DNA of 64,000 nt, taken from the NCBI GenBank assembly GCA_037954235.1, contig JBBMOA010000004.1, positions 932,501-996,500 on the forward strand, written 5' to 3'. A model generated the notes under the pieces. The model was not told the DNA's origin, did no database searches, and was given only the letters and a program-made list of their open reading frames with translations. Position 1 is the first letter of the stretch. Each line of letters opens with the position of its first letter. The DNA is from Aulostomus chinensis. Lineage: Eukaryota > Chordata > Actinopteri > Syngnathiformes > Aulostomidae. The position numbers were made by a program, and so were the translations under genes. Positions 10,568 to 21,399 of this stretch are shown in pieces.

Positions 10568-11465
10568 AATTAAAGCTGCAAGCAGCGTTGAACGGGCCTT
10601 CACAGCCTTGCGCGCGTTGGGGCGCAGGAAAGTTGAAAGGCTTATTCACAGGCACATAGATGTTTTCAGAACTGGGCTGACAGCTCTGATTTTACCTCCC
10701 CATTGGTTTACATTGTAAGGTGGAATTTGGCGCAGCAACTTTTGGGGCTTGGGCCTACAGAATCCAAACCATTTACAAAGTTTTTCAGTCGCTGTAACAA
10801 TGGAGATGTGGCTAAAGTGCAGCAGCGATGCTGCTGAAAATATAGAGAAACGAGTAAAAAAGAAGGCAAAACCAGAACCGACAAAGTACCAAAAGTAGGC
10901 ACCCAAGGCACTGTGTTTTTTTGGGGGGGAGAAATTAGCCAACACTAGCTAATCATTGATAGTTGTTCAATAAATCAGATACTGATGGCACAGCACTGTA
11001 CCTCTTTATTTTCTACCAAAAATGTTTTACACGTGTAAGGGGGTACGTGACTAAAAAATATTTCAAAGGGGGTACATTACTGAAAAAAGTTTGAGAACCA
11101 CTGCCATAAAAAACCTAGGAGGAGATAGTGTATGTTCAGGGTCCAAAATTAGCACAAAGTCGAATGAGACAAATATTTCAGTTTCATTCTGTATCTCTAC
11201 GACATTCCTACAGACCATGCCGCTCCTTTTTAGATACCTAGGTGGCGCTGTGGAGTACATTTTGGCACTTCAGGGGCTAATTTTTACATTTTGTCAAAAC
11301 TTTCACCAGACCTGATGTGCGTGCCACATTTGGTGAGTTTTTGAGTATGTTTAGGCGGCCAAATTGAAGTCTAAAGGGGCGGAATAAGAAAGAAAGAAAG
11401 AAAGAAAGAAAGGGAACAGATACAACTGGGTCTTTGTTCCTTTCAGGGCTCAGGCCCAATTACAG
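10568..11465. mobile_element. teleost interspersed repeat with GAAA tail (unclassified)
   Basis: It begins ATTAAAGCTGCAAGCAGCG, followed by a GC-rich CGCGCGTTGGGGCGCAGG, and ends with (GAAA)n at 11387-11412 and CTCAGGCCCAATTA. I recognise this as the general form of a repeat frequent in percomorph genomes, but do not know its class. No protein-coding remnant was seen. The borders are approximate. Confidence 0.5.
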
Positions 11466-11626
11466 TAAATATTGGTCCTTACTTACCATTCATTTAAAAT
11501 CTTGACAGTTCTACCAAACGGTGGACGACTACTTTTCCCAGCCTAGAATACAACGACCTATACACAATGGTATCACTGAAATTTTACTAACCCCTTGGAC
11601 TGCTCTATCTTCAGATATATTCTGAC

Positions 11627-11830
11627 CTTGACAGCCCAGATGGACTGCTCCAGGGGGTGGAAGAGCTTGAAGCAGAATCCGTCCTTCTTCGAAGGCCTCT
11701 CAATCAGCTCGCAGGCGTTGAGCAGCACCGTTCCCACCCACTGGCCATTTTTGTGGGTTTTGTAAATGAGCAGTACGCCTGGTTTCAGCACACACCACAG
11801 TTTGGTCCAGCTCTTCAGGGTTCCCCGGAT
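11627..11830 (-). CDS. osbpl8: osbpl8 exon, PH domain N-terminal half
   Basis: 204 bp, 68 codons, phase 0 to 0. Starts IRGTLKSWTKLWCVLKPGVL and ends GFCFKLFHPLEQSIWAVK, with QWVGTVLLNACELIERPSKK between. It carries the first strands of the PH fold (approximate residues 137-204), including the W-x-x-LWCVL strand and the basic RPSKKDG turn. Almost invariant among ORP5/8 proteins. Acceptor AACAG, donor AAG|GTCAGA. Confidence 0.97.
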
Positions 11831-12033
11831 CTGTTAGCAACAATTCCAGATTAATGGTAGAAAGTCTGAAACCTCAAAATACTGGAACAACCTCCAGTGT
11901 GTCATACACCCATGAGCTCTGTTTGACCAGGTGAAAAACACAGTGAAGTAAAGCTGCAAATACTGTATGTCTGCCTGTGTAATGTCATTCTGGATGTAAG
12001 TTGTCAATGACATTTTGTTGGCATTGCATTTGA

Positions 12034-12049
12034 CATATGTACATATATA

Positions 12050-12098
<49 letters not shown>

Positions 12099-12236
12099 AC
12101 ATATATGTACATATATATACATATATATATGTACATATACATATATGTACATATATATACATAAAAATACATATATATATACATATACACACATACACAT
12201 ATAAACATATATATACATATTTATATATATATACAC

Positions 12237-12283
<47 letters not shown>

Positions 12284-12300
12284 CAAACACAAACATACAC
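12034..12300. repeat. AT-rich microsatellite cluster
   Basis: Compound tract of (TA)n, (ACATAT)n-like and (CA)n repeats, with many local palindromes such as TATATGTACATATA. Long open frames here rich in Tyr, Ile and Cys/Val are simply translated repeat. Confidence 0.95.
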
Positions 12301-12304
12301 ACTC

Positions 12305-12463
12305 AGCAGGTAAAAGAAGTATTGAACACGTCACCATTTTTCTCAGTAAATATATTTCTAAAGGTGCTGTTGACATGAAATTTTCACCAGAATATAGTAA
12401 CAAATGCATGCAACCCACACATGCAAACAAATCAAACCTAGATGTCCATAAATTAAATTCTGC
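12305..12463. mobile_element. Tc1/mariner-type terminal fragment
   Basis: The sequence AGTATTGAACACGTCACC, followed by TTTCTCAGTAAATATATTTC and the block before AAATTTTCACCAG, matches the general terminal region of a fish Tc1-like family. It is interrupted at 12464 by the hAT element. No transposase remains. Confidence 0.5.
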
Positions 12464-12471
12464 GTAATAAA

Positions 12472-13269
12472 TAGGGGTGCAACGAAATCGTCAACTCACG
12501 AAACGATACGAAATATGAAACAGGGCTCACGATACAAAATACTAATGATACGAAATAAAGATTAAAGAAAATCAAAAATGAAAAAATTAAATATTCTTTA
12601 TTTTCTTCCTTAATATGCAGACATACAAGTTATTGCTGCGTCATATAAAATAAAATGCTCCTTGCTTTGAAAAAACAAAATATTTGTATATTTCCCTTCT
12701 TTAGACTACAATGCAAATACAAACATAAAATTTCGATTAAAATAAGTGTTTTGTTGTTGTAAACAATGAGGACAACTACATTCTTGAATGAAAGGGAAAA
12801 CAAATATCAATTAATCCTCAGGGCTGCAGTCTAATCTAGATCAATAATGTCTGACCTCAGTGAGCTGTAATATTTAGCCTTCAACAGGTCCATATTCCTA
12901 TATTATGCTAGTAATGCTTGCTGCAGTGTATGGTGTGGTGTACTGACATAGTTTGCACACGGTTTTTGTTTTATCCACAATCGTCTCACCATTGCCTTGT
13001 CTTTTACATGGGACGCCAAAATAAGTACACACAACTGATTTGTTTGTTTAGCTTCTTCTTCTTTTTCTGTGGCATTGCTGCAGTGTTCTTCTTCTTGTAA
13101 TGTGTTTACAGTAGGCAAGAGGGTAAAAATCATCAGTGTTAGTGATGCACCGCACTGCTTAGTGTTGCTTTTTTTTTACACTGATTTTTATTTTGTGCGT
13201 CTTTGAATTTTATGTTGTCATTTTCTTATTTCGCGTAATTTCGTGATGCAAAATTTCATAACACCCCTA
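12472..13269. mobile_element. non-autonomous hAT transposon with perfect 8-bp target duplication
   Basis: Terminal inverted repeats TAGGGGTG at 12472 and CACCCCTA ending at 13269; the inner termini share the ACGAAAT / ATTTCGT type of motif. The 8-bp direct repeat GTAATAAA flanks the element exactly (12464-12471 and 13270-13277), the hAT hallmark. The 798-bp interior has no transposase frame. It appears to have inserted into an older Tc1-like fragment. Confidence 0.85.
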
Positions 13270-13619
13270 GTAATAAAGTGTCCTGCATCAAGCTGGTGAT
13301 GTGCCTTTTCACAAAGTTCTGCAGCTTTACGATGCCTGTGATCTACAGATGGCTGGGCATCTCTACGTTGGCTCCAGCATAATGAGAAGACTTTGAACTC
13401 CCACATAATCTAGAACTCCCAGTGGCTGGTCATCAAAGGCAATATACTTTTTAAGAGCCTCTTTTTTTGCCAACCATTAGTTGTCTCTGGACATTTTTGG
13501 ACCTGATACCAGTATTGATTTAACCCTTATATAAAAAAATATTCTTAGTATTCTATTTCCTTCAATTAATTTATTGTAAGATCATGTCAAAATGGACCCC
13601 TTTCGTCGTTGTCATCATT

Positions 13620-14225
13620 GTCGGATGCCCGAACCACCTCAACTGACTCCTCTCGACATGTCGGAGCAGCATCTCTACCCTGAGTATCTCCCGAATGACT
13701 GAGCTTTTCACCCTGTCTCTAAGGGAGAGCCCAGCCACACTATGGAGGACACTCATTTCGGCTGCTTGTATTCAGGATCTTGTTCTTTCGGTCATTACCC
13801 AAAGCTCATGACCATAGGTGAGGGTTGGAACGTAGATTGACGGGTAAATCGAGAGCCTCGCCTTTTGGCTAAGCTCCCTCTTCACCACAACAGACTGGTT
13901 TAGCACCTGCATCACTGTGGATGCTGCCCCAATCTGCCTGTCAATCTCCCTCTCCATCCTACCCTCACTTGTGAACAAGACCCCGAGATACTTAAACTCC
14001 TGCACCTGAGGCAGGACCTCCCCCCGACTGGCAGGCCACCCTTTTCCGGCTGAGGACCATCGTCTCAGATTTGGAGGTGCCGAGTCTCATCCCAGTCACT
14101 TCACATTTGGCTGCGAACTGTCACAGCAAGAGCTGGAGGTCGTGGCTTGATGGAGTTAAGAGGACCACATCATTCGCAAAAAGCAGAGACGACATCCTCC
14201 CGCCTCCAAACCACCAGACCCCTTT
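13620..14225 (-). pseudogene. non-LTR retrotransposon RT fragment
   Basis: Minus-strand remnants of a teleost LINE ORF2 C-terminus: FKYLGVLFTSEGRMEREIDR, LSIYPSIYVPTLTYGHELWV with MTERTRS, then a frameshift, VAGLSLRDRVKSSVIRE and ERSQLRWFGH. The RT domain proper is mostly missing. It lies in the intron before the 11627-11830 exon, ending close to the donor at 14303. Confidence 0.8.
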
Positions 14226-14303
14226 TCCACAAATGGCTCCTACTGTACATGACACAGCCAATAGATATACATAAGCAGACTGTGGGTTGGCAGCCATTTG
14301 CAC

Positions 14304-14405
14304 CTTCAGCCAGTCCGCCATGACAATGACAGAAGGATCAGTGATGGTGCTGAGAAGCTCCTTGGTCGCCCTTTTCTTTTCTTCCCTGTAGTTTTTCTTT
14401 TGTAC
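14304..14405 (-). CDS. osbpl8: osbpl8 exon, VQKKNYREEKKRATKELL segment
   Basis: 102 bp, 34 codons, phase 0 to 0: VQKKNYREEKKRATKELL, then STITDPSVIVMADWLK. Nearly identical to vertebrate ORP8; a Lys/Arg-rich predicted helix leads into the PH domain. This basic stretch is known in ORP5/8 to assist plasma-membrane phosphoinositide binding. Acceptor ATAG, donor AAG|GTGCAA. A LINE fragment in the next intron ends only about 80 bp from this donor. Confidence 0.96.
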
Positions 14406-14757
14406 CTATGTGCATTGTGGACAGAGAGACAGAGCCTTAAAACATTGATTCAACATATCCACTGTTAAGATTACTGTAATATTCCACACTTCAGTTCTCA
14501 CTGGATCATATTTGGCAGCACATCACAACTCTTGAATGACACCTATTTTTTGTTGTGTTATTGTGAATTGAGTATATGCAGTGCTCTGCCTTTATTTGCT
14601 TTCATTGTATGTTGTGTTTTGTGCATTCTGTAATGTGGTGAATATCAAATCATAATAAGAGATTCAAATGTACCACTCTTGTTTTAGAAGGCACTACGCA
14701 TGTCTTAAGAATGTGTGTCCAGATAATTAAGACTTACAATGATTTAAGATCTTTTAC
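14406..14757. other. osbpl8 intron, nothing recognised
   Basis: A 352-bp phase-0 intron between two small exons; AT-rich, with no element recognised. Confidence 0.7.
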
Positions 14758-14838
14758 CTTGAGGGACTCTTTCTTTGTAAGCTTTCCTCCAGATGCTGAA
14801 ACATCCTTGTCAGAGCCATTATACAACTTTGTTTCAGA
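14758..14838 (-). CDS. osbpl8: osbpl8 exon, SETKLYNG segment
   Basis: 81 bp, 27 codons, phase 0 to 0. Encodes SETKLYNGSDKD, then SASGGKLTKKESLK. SETKLYNG-x-[DE]KD and KLTKKESLK are conserved in ORP8, and ORP5 has the related NGSDKE and TKKE. Basic linker ahead of the PH domain. Acceptor CACAG, donor AAG|GTAAAAG. Confidence 0.95.
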
Positions 14839-15392
14839 CTGTGAAAACAAAAAAAAAGCTGAGGTGAATTCACATACTTTCAACTTGTTTTACCCCGTCT
14901 TCCAGGCAAATTTTCTTGACAATAAAGTCTGTGAAACATATATATAAACAAGAAAAACTGGAATTAACATCTACATTAATATACCTAATTAAAGTTTTGT
15001 AGCCTAATAAAAGATAAATATGTATTTAAGTGAAATTATATTTGTATATGGGCATTTTCACCGGTCGATAATCAATTAACCAAATAATGTCATATAAAAT
15101 AATTTTGAGGCACATTTTTAGGATGTTTCCAAAACTTCTCAAGATCTGGAAATGTTTAAACATTAGTTTTCCAGGTTTTTCATGACTGTTTTACCCTTTT
15201 AAGAATTCATCTTTGTACCTCAGGTCATGTTCATGATATCAAACTCAAATTAGGAAACGCTACTGTAACAAAACACGTATGTTCATTGACTATCGTGGGA
15301 AAATTTGTTCCGAGTCTACTTTGCACACCATCCTTCCAAATAGTTGCGTGTAATGTTAGTAATCCAAGAAGCTTGTTGCACTCCTGCTCAAC

Positions 15393-15626
15393 GATTAAAA
15401 CTAACGAAGTCCCATCGTCCCGTGGACGTAATCAATTGTCATCAGGAGGATCAATTACTCTCTGAGGTTGATCTCGGAACTAAGAGAATTTTGTGGGCAC
15501 TGACTTCATTTTCCTGTTTATGTTTTCAACACTTTCTGCTGACCAGAACGGTTCGCAAACGTGTTCGGTGGAAACAACTTATGTGAAAAGGTAAATGGAA
15601 AAAGGACTGAGCTTTGTTCAGTTGAC
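15393..15626. repeat. diverged direct repeat, copy 1
   Basis: From GATTAAAACTAACGA to GGACTGAGC..GTTCAGTTG this resembles 15750-15921. Copy 1 has about 50 extra bases (GACCAGAACG.. to TGTGAAAAG) before GTAAATGGAAAAAGGACTG and about 16 extra bases near 15465. It is probably part of an old DNA transposon, class unknown. Confidence 0.6.
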
Positions 15627-15749
15627 CTTTCACAAAACCCTGCCTCCAAATGGTTATTGTCCAATCAGCAACATCCACCAACCATTACTAGCAAACAAGG
15701 TCCAACAAGCTGCGGACCTCTGACAAAATGGTAAAGCGAGGTGCCCAAG

Positions 15750-15921
15750 GATTAAAACTAACGATATCCCGTCATCGTAGGGACATAATTAAATGTCATC
15801 ATGAGGATCAATATTCTCTCTCGGGTGAAGAGAATTTTGTGGACACTGACTTTATTTTCTTGTTTACGTTTTCAACACTTTCTGCAGTAAATGGAAAAAG
15901 GACTGAGCTTCGTTCAGTTGG
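15750..15921. repeat. diverged direct repeat, copy 2
   Basis: Second copy of the unit at 15393-15626, shorter by two internal blocks. It is preceded by CTGACAAAATGGTAAAGCG, which would read MVKRGAQG, faintly like the MVKRCAYG start of THAP-type transposase proteins; frameshifts follow at once and the likeness is too weak for a call. Confidence 0.55.
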
Positions 15922-16505
15922 CTGGCACGCTCTTGTTTGTGTTGTTCAGCAAGACTGCTTGCCGCTTGAATCTAGTCTGCTTTAACCTATTTGTGTGGGC
16001 TAGGGTTAGTTATTTGTAATTTAATTGCATTCATTTAGTTTTTTATATGTTGTAGTCATTTAAGTAAAATCTACTGTACCGACAATGCAAACCAGTTAAG
16101 GGTCTGTGAACTGTAGAAGGGAGAAGAAGTGTGAACAGAGATAGGACTGAGATTCCAATAGAGCTGAAGTGGACCAGAAAGGGATCTGATTCCTCATGTC
16201 TGAAGGGAAATAAAAATATTATTTTATCAACATAATGTATTGTGTTTTTATGAAATTATCAGCAAGGAACAAATCAAATTGTAAAAAAGATTTTTGGGAA
16301 AATTTGGGACGATTCAGGATGGTGCAAAATGTTTTTAGGGACGTTTCCAGGACGGTGGTGAAAAAAGTTATTTTTAACCCATGCTTCTGCTGTACTTTGT
16401 GCATGGTGTACTGGATAAAAACACCCATTATATGAAAAAATGTAATCTCTGCTACAAAGTATTCCCTCTTAAATCTACCAACACAAATAGTGCATTCAAC
16501 TGATG

Positions 16506-16887
16506 TTAAGGGTCGCGATCCTGGCGACCCGTCCAGGGTGTACCCCGCCTCTTACCCAAAGGCGGCTGGAGCCTATCCAAGCAGCCTTTGGGTAAGAGGC
16601 GGGGTACACCCTGGATGGGTCGCCAGTCCATCACAGGGCCAACACATATAGATAGACAACCATTCACACTCATAGCCACACCTACAATCAATTTAGAGTA
16701 TCTAATCAGCCTAGTCCCCTCTTGCATGTCTTTGGACTGTGGAAGGAAACTGGATTACCTGGCGTGAACCCATGCAGGCACAGGGAGAACATGCAAACTC
16801 CAAACAGAAGGATCCCGGACTTGAGGCGAGGCTCGAACCCGGAACCTTCTTGCGGTGCGGTGACAGTGCTAACCACTGCGCCGCACT
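16506..16887 (-). mobile_element. tRNA-derived SINE with inverted duplication at its 3' end
   Basis: Minus-strand SINE with tRNA-like head (GGCGCAGTGGTTAGCACTG, B box GGTTCGAGCC) and the full body. Its 3' end is unusual: instead of the GGAT tail there is an inverted copy of its own CTGGCGACCC..AAAGGC segment, forming a 43-bp hairpin (see the hairpin entry). Confidence 0.85.
16521..16626. repeat. near-perfect hairpin, 43-bp arms
   Basis: Arms 16521-16563 and 16584-16626 are reverse complements with one mismatch (42 of 43), separated by 20 bases. Both arms derive from the SINE's GACTGGCGACC/CACCCTGGA region. Confidence 0.95.
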
Positions 16888-17561
16888 GATTTTTTCAAAG
16901 AACAAAAAAATACACTACATTCTCTCCATATACACTGGTAGACAGTAGAAACATGGTGGGAAAACAGAATCTGGAAGGGTTTTCTCACTTTTTCTGTCCT
17001 CTCAAGATCATTTGCTTCCATGGTATCCCAAACTTAACACAGTTATAAGAGTCAGGCGGATCAATGCCAGTGAAGGTGAGTCTCTGCCAGCTCTCTTCAC
17101 AAGCCAATTGGGTGATTTAGAGTGGAGAGACAGACTGAGATGTGTAGGGGGATCTTAAGCAGGGCTACTTAAGGCCTTGAACGCCCACAGGCAGTGACAG
17201 ACAAAGGTGGAAAAACCAAAGCACAAACATAATCATTCGTGGCATTCTTCCTGAAACTGCACTGATCGGATGGAAAAATGTCTGAGGCTCAATTCTGCTT
17301 CTAGATAGGGACTCAGCCAAATCTTCTTGCTTTTGGGAAGCCTTGATGACAAAGACATTAGAAACAGACTACTTTTAAAGATATCTCTGAAACATTTGAT
17401 GGATACAGTCTATACATGAGGTGTCAGTGTAGGATTGACCACCTGAGGCAAGAGTAGGTAAAGGGTAGGAGAAATGCAGTAATTAAAAAAAAACTTAATT
17501 CTTACACATACAGAAAGTGAGTCGAGTCCCTACTACCAACTCATCTCTTTTTTTTTTTTAC

Positions 17562-17635
17562 CTTGCTCTTCGATATAGAATGCGAGTCCTCTCTCAAAGG
17601 TAGAGGCAAGAGGTCCTCCTTCCCTCTATCAAAAC
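17562..17635 (-). CDS. osbpl8: osbpl8 exon, first exon shared by both isoforms
   Basis: Encodes (G)FDRGKEDLLPLPLREDSHSISKSK, 74 bp (two bases plus 24 codons), acceptor TTACAG and donor AAG|GTAAAA. It matches the ORP8 segment F-x-RGKED ... S-x-SKSK that directly precedes SETKLYNG. Low-complexity Ser/Lys-rich linker; no domain. Either upstream exon supplies the missing first base G. Confidence 0.92.
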
Positions 17636-20540
17636 CTGTAACAAAAAAGACCAAAAAAAACAGCAGAGTAAAGAAATGCTCGGTCCATTAATGTATCCCT
17701 ATATACTGGGGAATTATCACTTTTATTGAGGTAGACAATCAAGCTGTTGTGGATTCAGAAAGGAACAGTATTATGTGCGGATCCCAGGGGCCCACCAATG
17801 ATTGCTTTGCCTGTCATAATGAACATTTTCTCACAAGCTTCTCTTAATGTTAAGGATCCATACTGATTAGAATCCAGGGCATTGCATTTGTAGCTGGTTT
17901 GCCATACGGCAGCAAGCTCAAATGACATGTTGTGCAGTGCCAACAAACCTTGTGAGAGCTGGCGACTGGGTGTTTCCAACCCCTTAAAAAATACAAAATA
18001 CAAAGGCACTAAAACTATTATATATCCCTACATCTATTCACCAACAGAACTGATAAAGTCAGCAACATAACTACATCCAAATCTTTGAAAAAACTTGCCA
18101 TTTTCAGCATTTAGGTTGCTAGGGGTCAGATAGCTCAGAGGTTGTTTCACATAGCGGGGGGGGGGGGTATTAAAATTGCAGCACTCAGACAGCAGAAAGG
18201 ATGGGTGATGGCAACTGAAATAATCCTTTGATGTCAAGCTTATACCTACAATGTTGTTCTGCTGAGCTACACTACCTTAAGCTTTAAAATCCATTACTAC
18301 AGCAATGGAATGAGGCTTTGATTATGATTACGGAGTGGATATTTTGCCACAGAAGAGAAAAAAAGACTTGTTTTTCAGTAGAGCAACTCAGTGTGTTATT
18401 AGTTTATATGTGTACAGAACTTTCAAGTTCAAACTGATCAATTTAATCACCCCGCAGAAAGTGGTCAACAATTTGGACAACTGACTCAAAGTACCTTAGT
18501 TCAACATTGAGGAAAATCTCAAGCATGCAATGTCTGAGAAGCCAGCTCAGTTCTCATTACATAATGTCAGGCACGAGAGTGGGCTGTCCCTCTAAGCGAG
18601 TGGAAGCAAGCCAGAGGATCTTGATTGCACTAAAATGGCACCTGCTACAAGGACCTAATCTGAACTGAGTTTAGAAATTAGATTAGTGAGTTGATGAGAG
18701 GAGGTTCCTGTTTTAAAAAATGCAACCAAAAAAGCAGGAGGCTATGAGGAAGTAAAGAAACTATTCAACAAAACGCAACAAACTGACTCAAGTAGCACAA
18801 CAAGAAACAGATGGGAGAACAAGAGGGCAAGGAAAGGTCTGATTGGACATAAAATAGACATTAATGAACTGACAACACCTAGGCGAATGACTCAAAAAAG
18901 GCGGGAAAAAGACAGACAGGAAGTAAGGCAGATAAGACACAAGAGGGGAGCAATTCAAAAATGAATCATGAATGGACTAGAATGCGAGCGAAAAGAGATC
19001 AATATGAAAAAATGCATAAACCATAACAGTACAAAAGAATGTCCAAAATGAGTCCATAACTTGTAGTAAAAATTGCTTGACTAAATCAACTAGAAATCCA
19101 GGTGCTGAAACAAAGCAACAGAGAATCTGTTAGATAATTTAAGTTCTCATTAATTCAACATAGCAATGCACATCAGGATGTGATGATTAGCAGTCATTGT
19201 CTTTGTTGCCCATCAAAGGTGCTTGTTGTTTCCATACAGATCTAGATTCAGGGCTCTATCTGTTATCCCACCAGACCATCTGCGCTTTCTTGACATCTCC
19301 ATGCCATTTCAGCTGGAAAACAACTCAAGGGCAATTCAGTGACCATGTCTCAATTTCAATTTATAGGGAGGAGAATAGAACATCTCAGTGGAATAATGAA
19401 GTTAGTCAGGATGTTGGCTAATAAATTGTGTTTTTTTTAATTTGATCAAACAACATGCAGCCAATCAATTTTCGATGGAAATACTTCAACTGAGGTTTCT
19501 TTTACTGCCTGGAAAGGGTTCTGTAATGGCTGATTATAAAAGAAAATTTTCTCCACTGTAGTCAACATCATCCATTTTTGTATGATTCAGCGTGTCAATA
19601 CTTGGGCTTTGCAGTGGTGTGACATTAAGATGACAAGCCCGCCTTCTGCTTAGGACAAAGGCAGGTGACGAACCATCGTGAGAAACCCCACCAGGGGATT
19701 TAATGTAGGACAGATTTTGTGGTCATATTGTACCAAAAAGAAAGGGAATCATGGATTTTACTATTTTACTTCTAACAACTACAGAACTACAACTATTTCT
19801 GTTCAGCTCACTGAAACAGGCTGAATAATGGAGGTGCAGCGATAAATAAAGTGAGAGAAAATTAATCCCCAACTATTTTGGTAAGCAAAAAAACATTTCA
19901 GTCTTTCTTCAAGAAAAAATGCGAAACAAAAATATCAAATTTTTGCAGGTTCTAGACTCTTTAATTATTTATTTATTTTTTTACTCTAGTGTTTGCCATT
20001 TACAACAAAATAAATGCTCTAGTTTTTAAATATTGGATGGACAAAAATAGAATTTTGAACATGTGACTTTTAGAGCAGAGAAATTACTATGACCATTTTG
20101 CAGCTGTTCTTGACATTATTTGACTTAAAAATTCATCAATAAAACTTAAAAATAACCGGTATATAATTCAAATGAAATAATTGGTAGTTGTAGCATTGTT
20201 AAGAAAAAATGAACATGTTCTAGCTGTATTCCAGCAATTTCTGCTCTACTTTAGTATATGTACACACATTGCAGTATTCCATGCAATACTGCAGATAAAA
20301 TCAAAATGATTTTTTTTTTCTTCAAAAGGAAATGACCCACAAATAGAAAAATCAGTTTAATATGCATACTACCCTCTTATGTCTCCGTTTTACTTCACCC
20401 GTTATTCAACAAAAGATGCTTTGACACCAACTTTGTTTGGTTGAACTGAGCTCTGGTTTTGGACCAAGCCCTTAATGAAGAGGTGGTCACAGAATGCTTC
20501 CACGAGTAAGACTCATTTGTGTTGAGAATGTGACAAACTC
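17636..20540. other. osbpl8 intron, part 1
   Basis: No exon recognised. There is a 12-base poly-G tract (18156-18167). The A/G-rich region 18770-19060, with AGACAGGAAGTAAGGCAG and repeated short purine motifs, is reminiscent of a degenerate fish LTR read backwards, without proof. Confidence 0.45.
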
Positions 20541-20552
20541 TTGGTCCAGCCC

Positions 20553-20926
20553 ATCCATCCATCCATCCATCCATTTTCTACCGCTTATCCTGTTAGGGTC
20601 GTGGGGGGGCTGGAGCCTATCCCACCAGTCTTCGGGCGAGAGGTGGGGTTCACCCTGGATGGGTCACCAGTCCATCGCAGGGCCAACACATATAGACAGA
20701 CAACCATTCACACTCACAGCCATGCCTATGGTCATTTTACAGTATCCAATCAGCCTCGTCCCCACTTGCATGTCTTTGGACTGTGGGAGGAAGCTGGAGT
20801 ACCCAGAACGAACCCACGCAGGCACAGGGAGAACATGGAAACTCCACGCAGAAAGACCCTGTGCTCGATCCAGGACTCGAACCCAGGCAACAGTGAGGCA
20901 ACAGTGATAACCACTGCGCCGCCCTA
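20553..20926 (-). mobile_element. full-length tRNA-derived SINE
   Basis: Minus-strand copy: tRNA-like head at about 20926-20870 (GGCGCAGTGGTTATCACTG, GGGTTCGAGTCC), conserved body, and a (GGAT)n tail at 20553-20572. The 9-bp direct repeat GTCCAGCCC flanks it (20544-20552 and 20927-20935). The head and the TGCATGTTCTCC..CACAGTCCAAAGACATG body resemble the V-SINE superfamily (zebrafish DANA, shark HE1); the exact subfamily is not known to me. Confidence 0.9.
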
Positions 20927-21372
20927 GTCCAGCCCAAATACTAGTATTCTCTGTAAATTTGAACCGAAGTGGCTCCTACAACCTGGTGTACTTTCATTTC
21001 TGATAGTCAGAGCACTCACATTGTAGAAGTTTGTGTCAAAGACAAGAGCAGTAGAAATATAAACTAATGTGTCTATTTTCTATGTACATATTTCCTGCAT
21101 TCTTCTATCATTCATTCTTCTATTATTCTTCATTATGCATTCTTCTATAGTACAAACTGTAGTCATAGTACTGCCACATAACTGTACACACACATTAAAC
21201 TTTTGCTGTATGAGTGTGTGGCTGAAGCAGTAGGAGACTCACGTCTCACTGCAGGCAGACTGGAGTATTTGCCTTTAAAAAACTGGAGCTGCAGTGATCT
21301 GACTCTGCATCACAGATTGTAGACAAAAGAGAGAAAGCAGACAGAGAGAAAAGAGAGAGGAAGTCAAAAAGA

Positions 21373-21399
21373 GTTAATGTGGAGTCTTTCCACATTAAC
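21373..21399. repeat. short perfect hairpin, 11-bp arms
   Basis: GTTAATGTGGA and TCCACATTAAC separated by five bases, in an intron. It is not followed by a poly-T or any gene end, so no terminator role is implied. Confidence 0.8.

Noticed and set aside
11985..12302. Long minus-strand open frames rich in Tyr, Ile, Met and Cys
   Set aside because: They are translations of the TA/CA microsatellite tract and have no gene-like composition.
16850..16887. tRNA gene
   Set aside because: A- and B-box-like motifs belong to the SINE head; no cloverleaf with a plausible anticodon stem is evident, and the same sequence repeats across the window.
1571..17635. Gene identity as osbpl5
   Set aside because: Several residues and the internal first exon look ORP5-like, but the acidic linker, the NRGEDYVMNMPY strand and the FCLSGSILAKSKFY segment are ORP8-specific.
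18156..18167. Poly-G tract as a G-quadruplex or regulatory site
   Set aside because: A single 12-base homopolymer; length could be a sequencing artefact and no companion G-runs are present.
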